From Lepisosteus oculatus (Eukaryota; Chordata; Actinopteri; Semionotiformes; Lepisosteidae): a DNA stretch of 64,000 bases. Of this stretch, positions 1 to 9,141 are shown in pieces. A program made the translations under genes and the position numbers. The DNA lies in contig NW_027168257.1 in NCBI RefSeq assembly GCF_040954835.1, positions 396,001-460,000 of the forward strand. The letters are read 5' to 3'. Positions within the stretch are counted from its first letter, which is position 1. Each line of letters opens with the position of its first letter. The notes beneath the pieces were generated by a model. It did no database searches. It was not told the origin of the DNA and was given only the letters and a program-made list of their open reading frames with translations.

Positions 1-435
1 AAACAGTTTTGCATAGAGGAATAGGCCAAAATACCTCCTAACCGCTGCTCAGGTCTGACCAGCCGCTACAGAAAGTGGGGGTTGAGGTTTTTGTCAATAA
101 AGGAGGTTCCACTAGCTCCTTAATATAAGGGTTCACGTACTTTTTCCATCAATGACCTTGATTGTTTAAAACATTTGTTAAAACAGCAATGTCAAATGTT
201 GGGCGTGTGTTGTTTGTTAAATCAGACTCTCTTTATTGATTATTATGACTTAGATAAAGATAAGATCACATGTTAGGAGCCATTCATGCAGAAATCCACA
301 TCATTCCGAAGGGCTGTTTACAAAAGTTTTTCTTCCAACTGTATGTGAGAGAAAAGCAGAGCCGCTCACTGAGTAAGGTGGGGTTGTAGCTTCGCAAATT
401 GCAAGGACATTTGTACTCTCAAAAGGGGACAGGAG
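1..435. other. no gene recognised
   Basis: AT-rich sequence with no convincing reading frame, RNA gene or recognised repeat. It forms the 3' flank of the minus-strand tRNA-Arg that follows. Confidence 0.5.
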
Positions 436-508
436 CACCCCAGATGGGACTCGAACCCACAATCCCTGGCTTAGAGTGCCAGTGCCTTAGCCATTAGGCC
501 ACTGCGCC
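436..508 (-). tRNA. tRNA-Arg (anticodon TCT), weak acceptor stem
   Basis: Read on the minus strand the sequence folds as a tRNA. The anticodon loop ACTCTAA (anticodon TCT) is closed by CTGGC/GCCAG, the T arm has a TTCGAGT loop, and an A box is present. The body matches the vertebrate tRNA-Arg(CCT) type, but the anticodon reads TCT. The acceptor strand GGCGCAG pairs imperfectly with CTGGGGT (two mismatches), so the gene may be decaying. Confidence 0.8.
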
Positions 509-1379
509 ACACTGGGTGAGGTTGATCACGCTGATGAAGAGCCAGTTTTTTTTTCCTTTGCTTTTTCAAAGGGATCCCCAAAAATAAGGGAAGTTAGGCA
601 GCAGAAGGTTTACTGTGACCTGAGAAGGACCGGCATCCAATCACGGTGGTACACACACACACGCTCTCAATCATCTGAGCTACATGGCTACCAAGATGAT
701 CTCAGGTGCGCCGAGCTGGTACGGAACATATTGAACTGATCGACGGCGAATTGTCTCTCAGACAGGCTTTTCACCTCTGAGCTCCCTGACTGACAGTGAT
801 CAGCTAGGTAGTGAAACAGTCAGGTGCTTCTAAGCCTTAAACAGCTGCATCTCGGCGCTTCCAAGGAGAGATGATTTGAAAGCCGAACATCGCCCATTGG
901 GAACACCTTACTATCACTAGTTTAAGAGACTCTTAAGGTCTTGCAGAGGTGCCTGTCTAATAGCATGCGCTTTTCAAGCTATAGGTGTTTAGGCTGAGGC
1001 AGAATGCCTGTTAACAAAATGTTTTTCTAAAGGGGCCTCGCACTCTTTTCCAAGCAATGGTCACCATCCCCACCGAGTGTCACAATGTAGTCATGTCCTA
1101 GGACGTCACCTGTTAGTCTCCATTTGTCTGCCACCAACACTTTAGGTTACGGGGTCACAACCGCACCCCGGAGCGCAGAGGAGCCGTTGGCGTTCTGGTG
1201 GCGCAGATTGGGCTGAAGGTGGGGCGCTTGAATCTCGCTGTTGGAGGCCGTCTGAAACTGACCCAAGCCTTTCCCTTGAATTAAATGTAAATAAGATATG
1301 AACCCCAGATGCACATGGAATCAATCACGTGTTTCCTTTGAGCCGTTTCAAAGACTGCTCCAGAGTTTACCTTGCACAG
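509..1379. other. no gene; short AC microsatellite
   Basis: No supported gene. An AC dinucleotide run lies at 651-662. The minus strand around 630-710 has an A-box-like stretch (TAGCTCAG) without a credible B box, so it is not called a tRNA. Confidence 0.4.
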
Positions 1380-1800
1380 ATGCGCAAAGATTAATGATGG
1401 GGGTGCATGCTTCCAGGCGCCTTACAACTGTAGGGACTGATTAGAGACAATTCGTAGCGTGTGTTCGTTTCCATATACGCCCCGTGTTGCAATGGTAGGA
1501 TGAAGTCAAATACGGCTTGGACGTGTAACGGCATTCTATCCAACTGCAGGACTTGAGGGTTTTTTTGTGCTTTGTTCTGTTTTCGTTGACATCGCATTCG
1601 TAAGAGCGTCAAAAAAAGGTAATTCCAGCATATAACAGCCAGCCTTAAGTCCTCTGAGGCGCATTTGTCTGCTAGCATGCTTTTGTGAAAGTTCAAATTT
1701 GGACAAACACAATCTGTGGCGTTTAGCGTGACATAGTCTTGCAGGCATCGTGCTGTCTCACTGCAATACTATACCACTGGAGGAAACAGTCCATCTGGCC
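1380..1800. repeat. dispersed tRNA-array flank repeat
   Basis: This block recurs in diverged form at about 3535-3800 and 59390-59900 on the same strand, and inverted near 17040-17230 and 45720-45900. Each copy carries the GATGCGCAAAG segment, a GGGGGTGCA segment and an ACGCCCCG-like segment. Several copies lie beside tRNA-Ser genes, which suggests duplicated flanks of an old tRNA-Ser cassette. Confidence 0.6.
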
Positions 1801-1941
1801 ATGAAACTCATTTGAACGTCTAGCTACAGCAACTAACAATATCATGATTTATTCAGGATGTGTGGAATCAGAACATCCCGGAGACAGCTTCCGAAATCGT
1901 GAGCATTCTCTGGTGGTGTCCTGCTGGGATCCTGTGGGCGT

Positions 1942-1966
1942 GTGTTGGTGGTATAGTGGTGAGCAT
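1942..1966 (+). pseudogene. 5' half of tRNA-Gly(TCC), truncated
   Basis: GTGTTGGTGGTATAGTGGTG plus GAGCAT is the acceptor and D arm of the tRNA-Gly(TCC) genes at 26213 and 27913. It stops before the anticodon stem and runs directly into the 3' flank of an oppositely oriented tRNA-Gly(GCC). Confidence 0.85.
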
Positions 1967-1977
1967 GCAAAAGCCAC

Positions 1978-2048
1978 TGCATTGGCCAGGAATCGAACCC
2001 GAGCCTCTTACTTGGCAGGCAAGAATTCTTCCACTGAACCACCAATGC
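1978..2048 (-). tRNA. tRNA-Gly (GCC)
   Basis: This is a 71-nt minus-strand tRNA with the canonical GCATTGG acceptor start, a GCC anticodon and a GGTTCGATTCC T arm. It matches the two Gly(GCC) genes near 58.1 and 60.3 kb. The anticodon stem differs from those copies (TTGCC with AAGTAA on the 3' side), which weakens it and suggests drift. Its upstream flank equals, inverted, the flank of the 58-kb gene. Confidence 0.85.
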
Positions 2049-2773
2049 TCAATACCTGTACCTTCAAAAAAGACGCTTTTTTGGTGCTCTGTTCAAAAAG
2101 CGTCGACATCTGTTTCCAGCTGCAAAATGCCATCCGCAGACACTGAAGAATTTATTTATTTAGACACCGCTCAGAATCCCCTGTAAGATTCTCCCTCAGT
2201 TCCTTTGAGCAGTGTTTTACCTCTTTCAAAAGGCTTCACTTTCCTAGTCACATTCCAAGGCTCATCGAACCCGGGCTGTTTCCTCCAGCGGTATAGTATT
2301 GCAGTGAGACAGCACGATGCCTGCAAGACTATGTCACGCTAAACGCCACAGATTGTGTTTGTCCGTTCGTGTCAGTCGTCCTGCAACCACGGGAAGTGGG
2401 ACACAAACATGCTGCAATGCTTTCAGGACGTTAGGATTTGTTTATGCAACATCCGAGAAGAGTACTTGTGGCTTGAATGTGAACTGTACGTGCCCGCCCC
2501 CTTTCCTCTGTAGTGCATGAGTTCCTCCCGGCATGCCCTTCGTCATTGTTCTGTCATCTTGTATTTAAAGGGTTGTATTTCTGCTGCTGAAAATAAGCAA
2601 CGGTTTTCTCACAACGCCCTTTGTTTCCGACGGAGCCCTTGTCTGTCATGAAATTCTTCAAAACCTCAAGCTAGAAGAAGAAGACGACAAATATGAAGCG
2701 TTACAGCAACGACATGCCATGAGACGATTGATAACGATTTCCGTAGGATCCCCGCGGTTGCCTGGCAACCGTC

Positions 2774-2920
2774 AGCTTTGCGCAGTGGCAGTATCGTAGC
2801 CTGTGAGGTTTAGCCGAGGCGCGATTATTACTAGTTGAAAAATTTTCCCAATATCCCCCTTCCGCCGGTTTGCAATACAATCGGCGAAAGCAATTTTTGA
2901 CAGTCTCGTCAGAGACTGAG
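2774..2920 (+). ncRNA. U4 spliceosomal snRNA
   Basis: The 5' end carries the U4 start AGCTTTGCGCAGTGGCAGTA, which pairs with U6. A k-turn-type 5' stem-loop (GAGG...CCGAGG) and a single-stranded AAATTTTCCC region follow. The Sm site AATTTTTGA comes before the terminal hairpin GTCTCGTCAGAGAC. A snRNA-type 3' box lies 7 bases downstream. Compared with the second copy at 26938 it has small changes (ATTATTACTA for ATTATTGCTA, AAAATTTTCCC for AAACTTTTCCC), so it may be a variant or slowly decaying gene. Transcription would be by Pol II in the nucleus. Confidence 0.93.
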
Positions 2921-2926
2921 CAAGGT

Positions 2927-2939
2927 GTTTAAAGACAGA
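2927..2939 (+). promoter_or_regulatory. snRNA 3' box of U4
   Basis: GTTTAAAGACAGA fits the vertebrate snRNA 3'-end box (GTTT then AAARNNAGA), at the expected short distance after the mature U4 end. Confidence 0.85.
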
Positions 2940-3480
2940 TTTTGTCATGGTGACATCATGATAGAAAGAAACAAGCTTGTTACGTTTCCACAGAAACGCT
3001 TTTTATCTCTTTCAGCGTTATGCAGAGAACAGCGTCTGTCGAGATCACTTTTGAGTCAGCGCGAAACGCCGTGTGCTGTCAGTTTGATTTCATATTGCTT
3101 GTAGCGGCGCCCGGCTTTTGTCTGTCAAACGTTAGGTTGCGCTTCTTCATGCTGCATCGTCGGCATGAGTGGAGCTTTATAAACGTCTGTACTTACTGCG
3201 CCCCATAAGAAATCGTTTGTCCCCGTTCAAAAGAGATTGTGCGATGTCCTGCAGCAAACCTTTGACAGTTTGAAAAGAGGAATTTATTCTGCTTCCTGTG
3301 CGTGCAGTAGTTACAAAGTTGAACGCCTTTACACGATCTGCTGCAGTTTTCAGTGGGCGGGCTTTGTCAAATGGCTTGGAAAAACGCACTGTGTTTCGGC
3401 TCGGGAAACATCATGAGCAGTGTCCTGCATGTTTTCTGTGTATAGCTGTCTTTTAACGCATACAGAATTCATTCGAAATC

Positions 3481-4156
3481 ATTGATTTCTCCAATTAACA
3501 AGGGTCCCTTAAAGGATGAGTCAAAGTAACGTCTAATCGGATTAGTTTCCTTAGAGCTGGTTCAGAGTTTGCTCAAGAGTTTACCTTTCACAGATGCGCA
3601 AAGAAGAATGTTGGGGGTGCACGCTTCAAAGCTCCTTACAGCTGTAGGGAGTGATTCGAGACGATTCGTGGCGTGTGCTCGTTCCCATATACCGTACGCC
3701 CCGGGGTGCAGTGCTAGGATGACATACAATACCGCTTGGGCACGTAACGGCGTTATATGCAAGTGCGGGACGTGAGGGTTTTCGTTTGTTCGTTTTGTTT
3801 TGCTCTGCTTTGCTTTGTTTCGTGGTCAAGAGGCGTAAGGTAAGTCGTAATCCAGGGAGAACACTGGTGGCAAACAGTCCGAGGTGAGAGGCGAGGTCCA
3901 AAGTCGAAAAGGCAGAAGGGGAGTCCAATATCCAGAATAAACGAGGTAATGGAAAAACGCCAGGTAGAGCTCTCAAGGAGCAGACTCAATACCGAGCAGC
4001 GGGAAGCAGGTAAAGATGGTAAAAATAGCACTGCGTACCGCACGGTGGAGTGTGTGCAGGTGGGTAAACTCGTGCGGCAGCGTTTGTTAATAATCACCCA
4101 CTGCTGGTGCTGATTAGATCGCTTATGAGTTGGTCTTAACTGCCTGGCGGTCATGA
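3481..4156. other. spacer with tRNA-Ser-flank repeat
   Basis: 3535-3800 is a copy of the flank repeat that precedes tRNA-Ser at 60033, but here no tRNA follows. 3830-4150 shows no gene. Confidence 0.5.
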
Positions 4157-4863
4157 CAAGCTCCTCTTTAAGCTGTGGTTTAGTTTTGCATTCATGTGTT
4201 TCTAGAGCAGTTATTTATGGGGGTGGGTGGGTCTTTCACAGAGGCTCAGGACAAATCCCCCACATGAAATTTTACTGTGTGCGTTCAGACAGTCACAGGT
4301 CAAGAGCCAGGCAGGAGGACAATGGACAGAAGAGCCAACGAACTAAAAATAAAAGAACGAATATGAAAAAGCCACCATCTTTTTCTTTTTGACATTTTCC
4401 GACTTTCATGCAAGCCAGGACAAAGTTGCTCGTAGCTACTTGTGGATTCAAATACTCTATCGAGTGCTTTGATGAGTTTTTGCAATTTGATTGTCGTCCT
4501 GTCAGCCTGTTTCTGTTTTTTTTTTCAATCTAGTGATGGAAAGTAAGAGGGAAATGATGGAGCAATCAATAACCGCTCCGGAAAAATGGCAGAAAGAAAT
4601 GGCCCGTCACTAAGGACATTTGTGAAGCAGAGGAGTGACATCACCACAAAGGCGACTTATTCTGCTGATCGTTTTGGTGAATAATGATTGAGGTGCGTTA
4701 AGAGAAAGGTAGCTGCGTCAGCATGCTTAGGCTGCAAAGGATCAAGCAAAGGTTTACTCCATGCTGAAAAGAGAAGAAAAGAAGCACAACGTTTCGACTG
4801 TGGAGCCTTCTGCGCCATCTTCTTTAGCGGTGATGATGTTTACATTGGAAAAACGGAGACATG

Positions 4864-4870
4864 CGTCCCT

Positions 4871-4931
<61 letters not shown>

Positions 4932-4937
4932 AGAGAC
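4864..4937 (-). tRNA. tRNA-Asn (GTT)
   Basis: A 74-nt minus-strand gene with acceptor GTCTCTG/CAGGGAC, anticodon loop CTGTTAA and a TTCAAGC T loop. A run of five T follows the 3' end on the coding strand and serves as a Pol III terminator. It is one of three Asn genes in the arrays. Confidence 0.95.
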
Positions 4938-5180
4938 TGACGGCCGCTTGTGCTCCCTACATTTGCAGGTTTATGGTCAAAGAAAACAATCACTTGCGCT
5001 TCTTGCAGCCGGCAATCTTTTTCCACTGACAACCAAGAAATGGATTTCATCTTTCACAAGCTGTATGGATTTCTTCAAAAACAAGTTATTCCAGAAAGGA
5101 AATGAATTCTTGCATTAAACTGAACCAAGCTGTACATGTTTGTCTGAAATGATACATTCGGCACAACAAGACACGGAGAG

Positions 5181-5254
5181 AGGCACCGCTGGTATTCAGA
5201 CCCAGGATCGCCTGCTTACTAGGCGGGCACTTTAAGCCACTAGGGAACAGCGCC
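5181..5254 (-). tRNA. tRNA-Thr (AGT)-like, degenerate
   Basis: The minus strand matches tRNA-Thr(AGT): acceptor GGCGCTG/CGGTGCC and loop CTAGTAA. The D arm is altered, the anticodon stem has a C-A mismatch and the T loop reads GTCTGAAT, so it may be a pseudogene. The same changes occur in the copies at 25567 and 47189, so decay preceded the duplication. Confidence 0.75.
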
Positions 5255-5259
5255 AGCGG

Positions 5260-6097
5260 AGCACCGCGCTTTTACAGACACTTGGACACATCTGTGTTCG
5301 GTGTGCACTTAACCTGCTCTCTGAGCCCGTTGCCTCCGTCCCATTTAATAGCAGAACTGACGCCAAGAGAAATGATGAGAAATGGCATTTATCGGGCACT
5401 TTTCATGTCCAAGCTGTGCATTCTTTGGCGACACCATTTTTTCTTTTGTTTAATTTCTATACTTATTCATAGAATAAAAACGATATGTCATGTACTGTAA
5501 GGGAAATGTCTGTTTTTTTTTAATGGGGAAAGCTAGCACCACTAAATGTTGTGTTTAGAAGAAGTGATTTAACATGACACGTGACCTAATTTACCGGAGC
5601 AAAAGCTCACCCAGCAAGCCCTGCTTTACTTCTACAGGAGAGAAGTATTGTAGAGTCTGCAAGATGTTCAGCTGGGTAGCTACGTCAGCATGCCTCGGCT
5701 GCAAAGGAACAAGCAATAGGTTTATTGCATGCTGAAAAGAGAAGAACGGAAACACAGCGTTTCGACTGTGAGGTCTTCTCACACCTGAAGAAGCCTCACA
5801 CCTGTAAAAGGCTCCATGGTTTTCTTTCTTCTCTTTTCAACATGGAATACACCTATTGTCTGCAAGATGTGACAATTTCATGGTGTTTTGGAAGAAAACC
5901 TTTTTTCTTTGAATTCAAAATCAATCGGAATTTCAGCACGACACATCAACACTTTTTCTGTTTTAAGGAGATGATATTTTAAACCTGATAAAAATAGTAG
6001 GAAACGCAAGTTTCTTGCTGTGAAAATTTAGATGGGGAAGTGTACTACTAGTAGCAGTGTAGAGCTCTCTGTGGTGGAGTGCAAGCGCATGTTCTAT
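5260..6097. other. tRNA spacer with short inverted element
   Basis: No gene. 5690-5850 holds a copy of a short dispersed element with complementary arms: GAAAAGAGAAGAA near 5733 and TTCTTCTCTTTTC near 5830. It also occurs at 41980-42095 and 47740-47885. Confidence 0.55.
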
Positions 6098-6170
6098 GGG
6101 CCAGTGGCGTAATGGATAACGCGTCTGACTTCGGATCAGAAGATTGTGGGTTCGAGTCCTGCCTGGCTCG
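6098..6170 (+). tRNA. tRNA-Arg (TCG)
   Basis: A 73-nt gene with acceptor GGGCCAG/CTGGCTC, D arm GGCGTAATGGATAACGC, anticodon loop CTTCGGA and a TTCGAGT T loop. A TTTT terminator follows at about 6177. The T stem relies on wobble pairs. The provirus is inserted 302 bp downstream. Confidence 0.93.
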
Positions 6171-6468
6171 TGAGGCTTTTAAACCTCTCAGGTTCCTCGG
6201 TAACAGGTTGCCGTCATGTATATGAACTATAGAAAAGCATTTGCCACAACCCGTAAATTAGCACGCAAGTGCGGGCTAGTGAACACAGAACTGTATGGAG
6301 ATCATCTCCAGCTCCGAGCTCAATTGCAATGAAAAAACATGCAGAACAGAACTGGAGAGCAGCTGAATTTGTGCTCGGTAGGGTGGGGAGGACTCAGCAT
6401 TGCTATTGTTCTAATTGGCATGAACTGCAGGGGATCTGAATCAGAACATGTCAGTTAGTTCGATCATT

Positions 6469-6472
6469 GCGT
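6469..6472. repeat. target-site duplication GCGT, left copy
   Basis: GCGT directly precedes the left LTR and recurs at 15327-15330 after the right LTR. The uninterrupted sequence ATTGCGTCAATATG is present at 43994-44007 and 48507-48520. Confidence 0.95.
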
Positions 6473-6979
6473 TGTAGTGGAAATCTAATGAGTTAATTGA
6501 TTCTTAAAAATGTAGAGAGCTTTGCAAAAAAATATATTGGTGCTTTTAGATAATATTTCAAGGATATAACTGCTATGCTACAGTATGTGCAGAATTTTAG
6601 AAAACAGTTCGTCAACAAAGTACACTGTTTGGGTTAGTTTAGAAGACAATGTACCAAAACAATATATGCTGTCTGGGTCATTAGAATTAGCTGAAAGTAA
6701 CAGATAAACTTTGAATAACAAATCTAGTGTTTTTCTCTCGCTCTATGAGGTAATTTGTTTTCTTTTAGAGAAAGGGGAAGTTTTAGAAGGGACCAAGTGC
6801 TGAACTTTTTTTTACAGCGCAACGTCTTATAAAACCCTGTACTGCTTGTAACTAACTGAGTCTCTGATGCACTTTGCGAAGTGGCAGCAGGGCTCCCAAT
6901 ATTGCAATATTGAAATAAAGACCTTACTCAGGTGAGAACTCTCTCTTGTGGCTTCCTTGATAGTTAAATTTCCACGACA
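6473..6979 (+). repeat. 5' LTR of ERV-A
   Basis: Starts TGTAGTGGAAA and ends TTTCCACGACA, an imperfect terminal inverted repeat with TG/CA ends. A TATA box (TATAAAA) lies at 6828-6834 and a poly(A) signal AATAAA at 6914-6919, giving a U3-R-U5 layout. Confidence 0.95.
6828..6834 (+). promoter_or_regulatory. TATA box of the ERV-A LTR
   Basis: TATAAAA lies about 80 bp upstream of the AATAAA signal, as expected for a short R region. The same element in the right LTR is at 15175. Confidence 0.75.
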
Positions 6980-6982
6980 GTT

Positions 6983-7000
6983 TGGGGGCTCGTCCGGGAT
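6983..7000 (+). promoter_or_regulatory. primer-binding site, tRNA-Pro type
   Basis: TGGGGGCTCGTCCGGGAT follows the left LTR after 3 bases. It is complementary to the 3' end of tRNA-Pro, the primer used by murine-leukaemia-type retroviruses. All 18 positions agree with that primer type. Confidence 0.95.
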
Positions 7001-7135
7001 CACAAACCTGAACGCGGACGGCTGCTGAAACTCCATCCGGGCCCGGACAATTTTAGAAAATTGGACGAACCTCGGAGGATAAACTGTTTGTCCTTCCTGA
7101 GACGCGTCTGGAGAATTCACGGCTGTCTGACGTCA

Positions 7136-7141
7136 GTAAGT
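7136..7141 (+). promoter_or_regulatory. probable splice donor in ERV-A leader
   Basis: TCA/GTAAGT in the untranslated leader fits a donor for the spliced env message. The sequence context is retained in the defective relative near 40315. Confidence 0.6.
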
Positions 7142-7356
7142 GATCCTTTTAACGAAATTTTGTTTTGAAACGATTTATAAGATTAATTTCTGCGGTTTTA
7201 TAGCAGAGAAAGAGGAGGCCGGTGAGGGTGTTGTCACGCGGGCGGTTTGATGAGTCCGGGACTCATAAAGAACTTATCTTAACACAGACGTGTGGTTTTT
7301 GCTCTGCGGAGTAGTTAATGTGATAAGGTTCTAAAGTAAGGCACCGATCGGTAAAA

Positions 7357-8946
7357 ATGGGAAATGAAAATTCGAAGACGAAAACAGGACCGAGCGGTCC
7401 AGCGAAGTACATGTACAGGGAATTTGGAGAAAGGGGAATAAAGTGTCTTCCGTTGTGGAGTAAGTTAGGTTTTCCAGAAAATGGTAGTTTTAGTACCAAG
7501 CAGATACAACAACTAGAAGAACAGTTAAAAGAAAAAGAGAAGAAGGGAAATAAGAAAGTCGATTGGAAGTGTTTTGAGTTGTGGAAAATTGAGGCGCAAG
7601 TTAGAGAAAGACAAAGTACGTCAGGCAATAGTGGAAAGAAAACTGAAACGCCCATGAATATAGTGGGAAGAGAATATGGGTTAATATACTGTCAACCTTT
7701 TTCCGACAATATGTCAGTATGGACAAATGAGAGATGGCCCCGTGTAGGTAGTTTTCAGCCATGGGCCATACAATTATTACACGAAATGACAGATTCACCT
7801 AACCCAGAGGGAGATCCCGGGTGGGATTTTAAATATATGTGCAGATGTGTATGTGTATGGGAGGAGTGTGCTAGGAAGCATGGATCAGGATGGGGTAAAA
7901 AACCTGAACAGATGATGTTGAGCACTACTAAAGTGTATCCCGAATTGGATTGTCTTGCAGTAGCTATTGCTCCTGAGACTACCCCTCCGTCGCCTCCACC
8001 ATATGGGGAGGGCCGGCCGGCTTCTCCGTATAATAGGCGACGGGATGAGAAAAAGGGTGACGCGGAGGGGATGCTCTCGCCTTCCCGCACAAGGAGAGGA
8101 GTGCGGTATGGAGGGGGTCGCTCTGCAGATACTTCTGCCATTCCGCGTCCCCAGTCTATGGAGGAGGGAGAGGGGGTGCTCCACATGCCAATGATTGAAT
8201 GTCCTAATCCCCGCACCGGTGAAAATGAGGAACCTACTGTCCTCGTTTATCGCCCATGGAAATTAAGTGAGTTGGCGGCAGTTATAGGGGAGCTGCCAAA
8301 CCCCAAAACCAATGGGCGTAAGTACACAACAGCCCTGAGACGGCTAGTAGCACAAAGCAGACCCACGAGTGGAGAGCTAGAGACTGTTTTTATAAAAACT
8401 TTGAAGCTTGAGTATAGTGACGTAAGAGGAGAGGGTCAAGATGAGTTTAGCTCTGACCACCCATACAGCAGCGACGCTGGCAGTATCTATCAGACCCAGC
8501 TTAATGCCATATGTCGCAGAATAGAGGCTAAATATACGGGGAAAGTGGATTGGGTAGTGCTAAGACAATGTAACCAGAAACCTGAGGAAACCTGTAATGA
8601 CTACTTGGAGAGATTGACTCCTCTCTTCAGTAATCTAAGTGGCCTGTCTGAACCCTCAGCAGGAGAGGCAGGATCAGTTTATGAAACCCAACTCACTAAC
8701 CTTTTTGTAGAGGGACTGCTTCCAGAAATAAGTGGCATGGTAAAAGCTACCTGTATAGGCTGGGACACTGCCCGATTAGCAGAAGTATGTCGCCATGCTT
8801 ATCATGCTGAAAGACAGCTCACAGACAAGAGAGAGCGAAAAGCCCGAAAGGATTATTATCAGCTTCACCAGCTGCAAATGGCTCAGTTACAATTTTACCA
8901 GGGTGACCAGAACAGAGGGAGAGGACAGCGCGCCCGGCGTGGCTGA
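7357..8946 (+). CDS. gag: ERV-A Gag, ends at a TGA before the zinc knuckle
   Basis: 529 codons encoding virion structural protein. The start is chosen at ATG 7357 because the second codon is Gly, giving an N-terminal myristoylation signal, and the frame runs on without interruption. A PPPY late-domain motif lies at residues 213-216 in a proline-rich linker. A capsid major-homology-like segment (Q-x-P-E-E then YLERL) is near residues 406-420. The C-terminus is basic (GRGQRARRG). The reading stops at TGA 8944-8946. The CCHC knuckle typical of nucleocapsid follows in the same frame directly after, so Gag is cut inside its nucleocapsid region. This stop could be a CpG-decay nonsense change or a read-through stop. 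Confidence 0.9.
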   Translation: MGNENSKTKTGPSGPAKYMYREFGERGIKCLPLWSKLGFPENGSFSTKQIQQLEEQLKEKEKKGNKKVDWKCFELWKIEAQVRERQSTSGNSGKKTETPMNIVGREYGLIYCQPFSDNMSVWTNERWPRVGSFQPWAIQLLHEMTDSPNPEGDPGWDFKYMCRCVCVWEECARKHGSGWGKKPEQMMLSTTKVYPELDCLAVAIAPETTPPSPPPYGEGRPASPYNRRRDEKKGDAEGMLSPSRTRRGVRYGGGRSADTSAIPRPQSMEEGEGVLHMPMIECPNPRTGENEEPTVLVYRPWKLSELAAVIGELPNPKTNGRKYTTALRRLVAQSRPTSGELETVFIKTLKLEYSDVRGEGQDEFSSDHPYSSDAGSIYQTQLNAICRRIEAKYTGKVDWVVLRQCNQKPEETCNDYLERLTPLFSNLSGLSEPSAGEAGSVYETQLTNLFVEGLLPEISGMVKATCIGWDTARLAEVCRHAYHAERQLTDKRERKARKDYYQLHQLQMAQLQFYQGDQNRGRGQRARRG

Positions 8947-9141
8947 AGAGGAAGAAGCAAAAGCCCGAGAGGGGACTTCCAGACTTGCTTCAAGTGTGGA
9001 CAGACGGGACACTGGGCTCGTGACTGCCCTGAACACAACACAGCGAAACGGAGAAGCGGCGGCGACAACTGGGACCTACCACCACCACCTCCACCTGAGG
9101 TAACCGTGAGCTCACCCTGGCAGGAGGGAAAAAGGGATTGA
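8947..9141 (+). pseudogene. ERV-A nucleocapsid remainder with CCHC knuckle
   Basis: In the same frame as gag and lying between two TGA codons (8944 and 9139). It encodes one retroviral CCHC zinc knuckle, CFKCGQTGHWARDC, then a proline-rich tail. It has no start codon of its own. The second TGA sits where gammaretroviruses have the gag-pol read-through stop, and the next base is C, a context that favours read-through. Confidence 0.85.

Larger units (their letters stand above)
1840..3480 (+). repeat. tRNA-Gly/U4 unit, copy 1
   Basis: From about 2160 to 3480 this parallels 26090-27640, with the same U4 gene in the middle and the same trailing segment. The first part (1840-1966) matches the minus strand near 26260-26385, so this copy is rearranged. 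Copies 2 and 3 lie at 25796-28222. Confidence 0.75.
4157..6472. repeat. 4.5-kb tRNA tandem unit, array 1, first segment
   Basis: This segment carries tRNA-Asn, tRNA-Thr and tRNA-Arg and matches 46170-48513 closely. It continues after the provirus at 15327. With both proviruses and their target duplications removed, the distance from Asn 4864 to Asn 25250 is about 4.48 kb. That equals the Arg-Arg distance of 4513 bp in array 2. Confidence 0.85.

Noticed and set aside
630-712. tRNA-like stretch on the minus strand (TAGCTCAG A-box motif)
   Set aside because: No credible T arm or acceptor pairing; interrupted by an AC microsatellite.
3180-3215. Possible U1 5' end (ACTTACTG)
   Set aside because: Only a few bases agree; no U1 body or Sm site follows.
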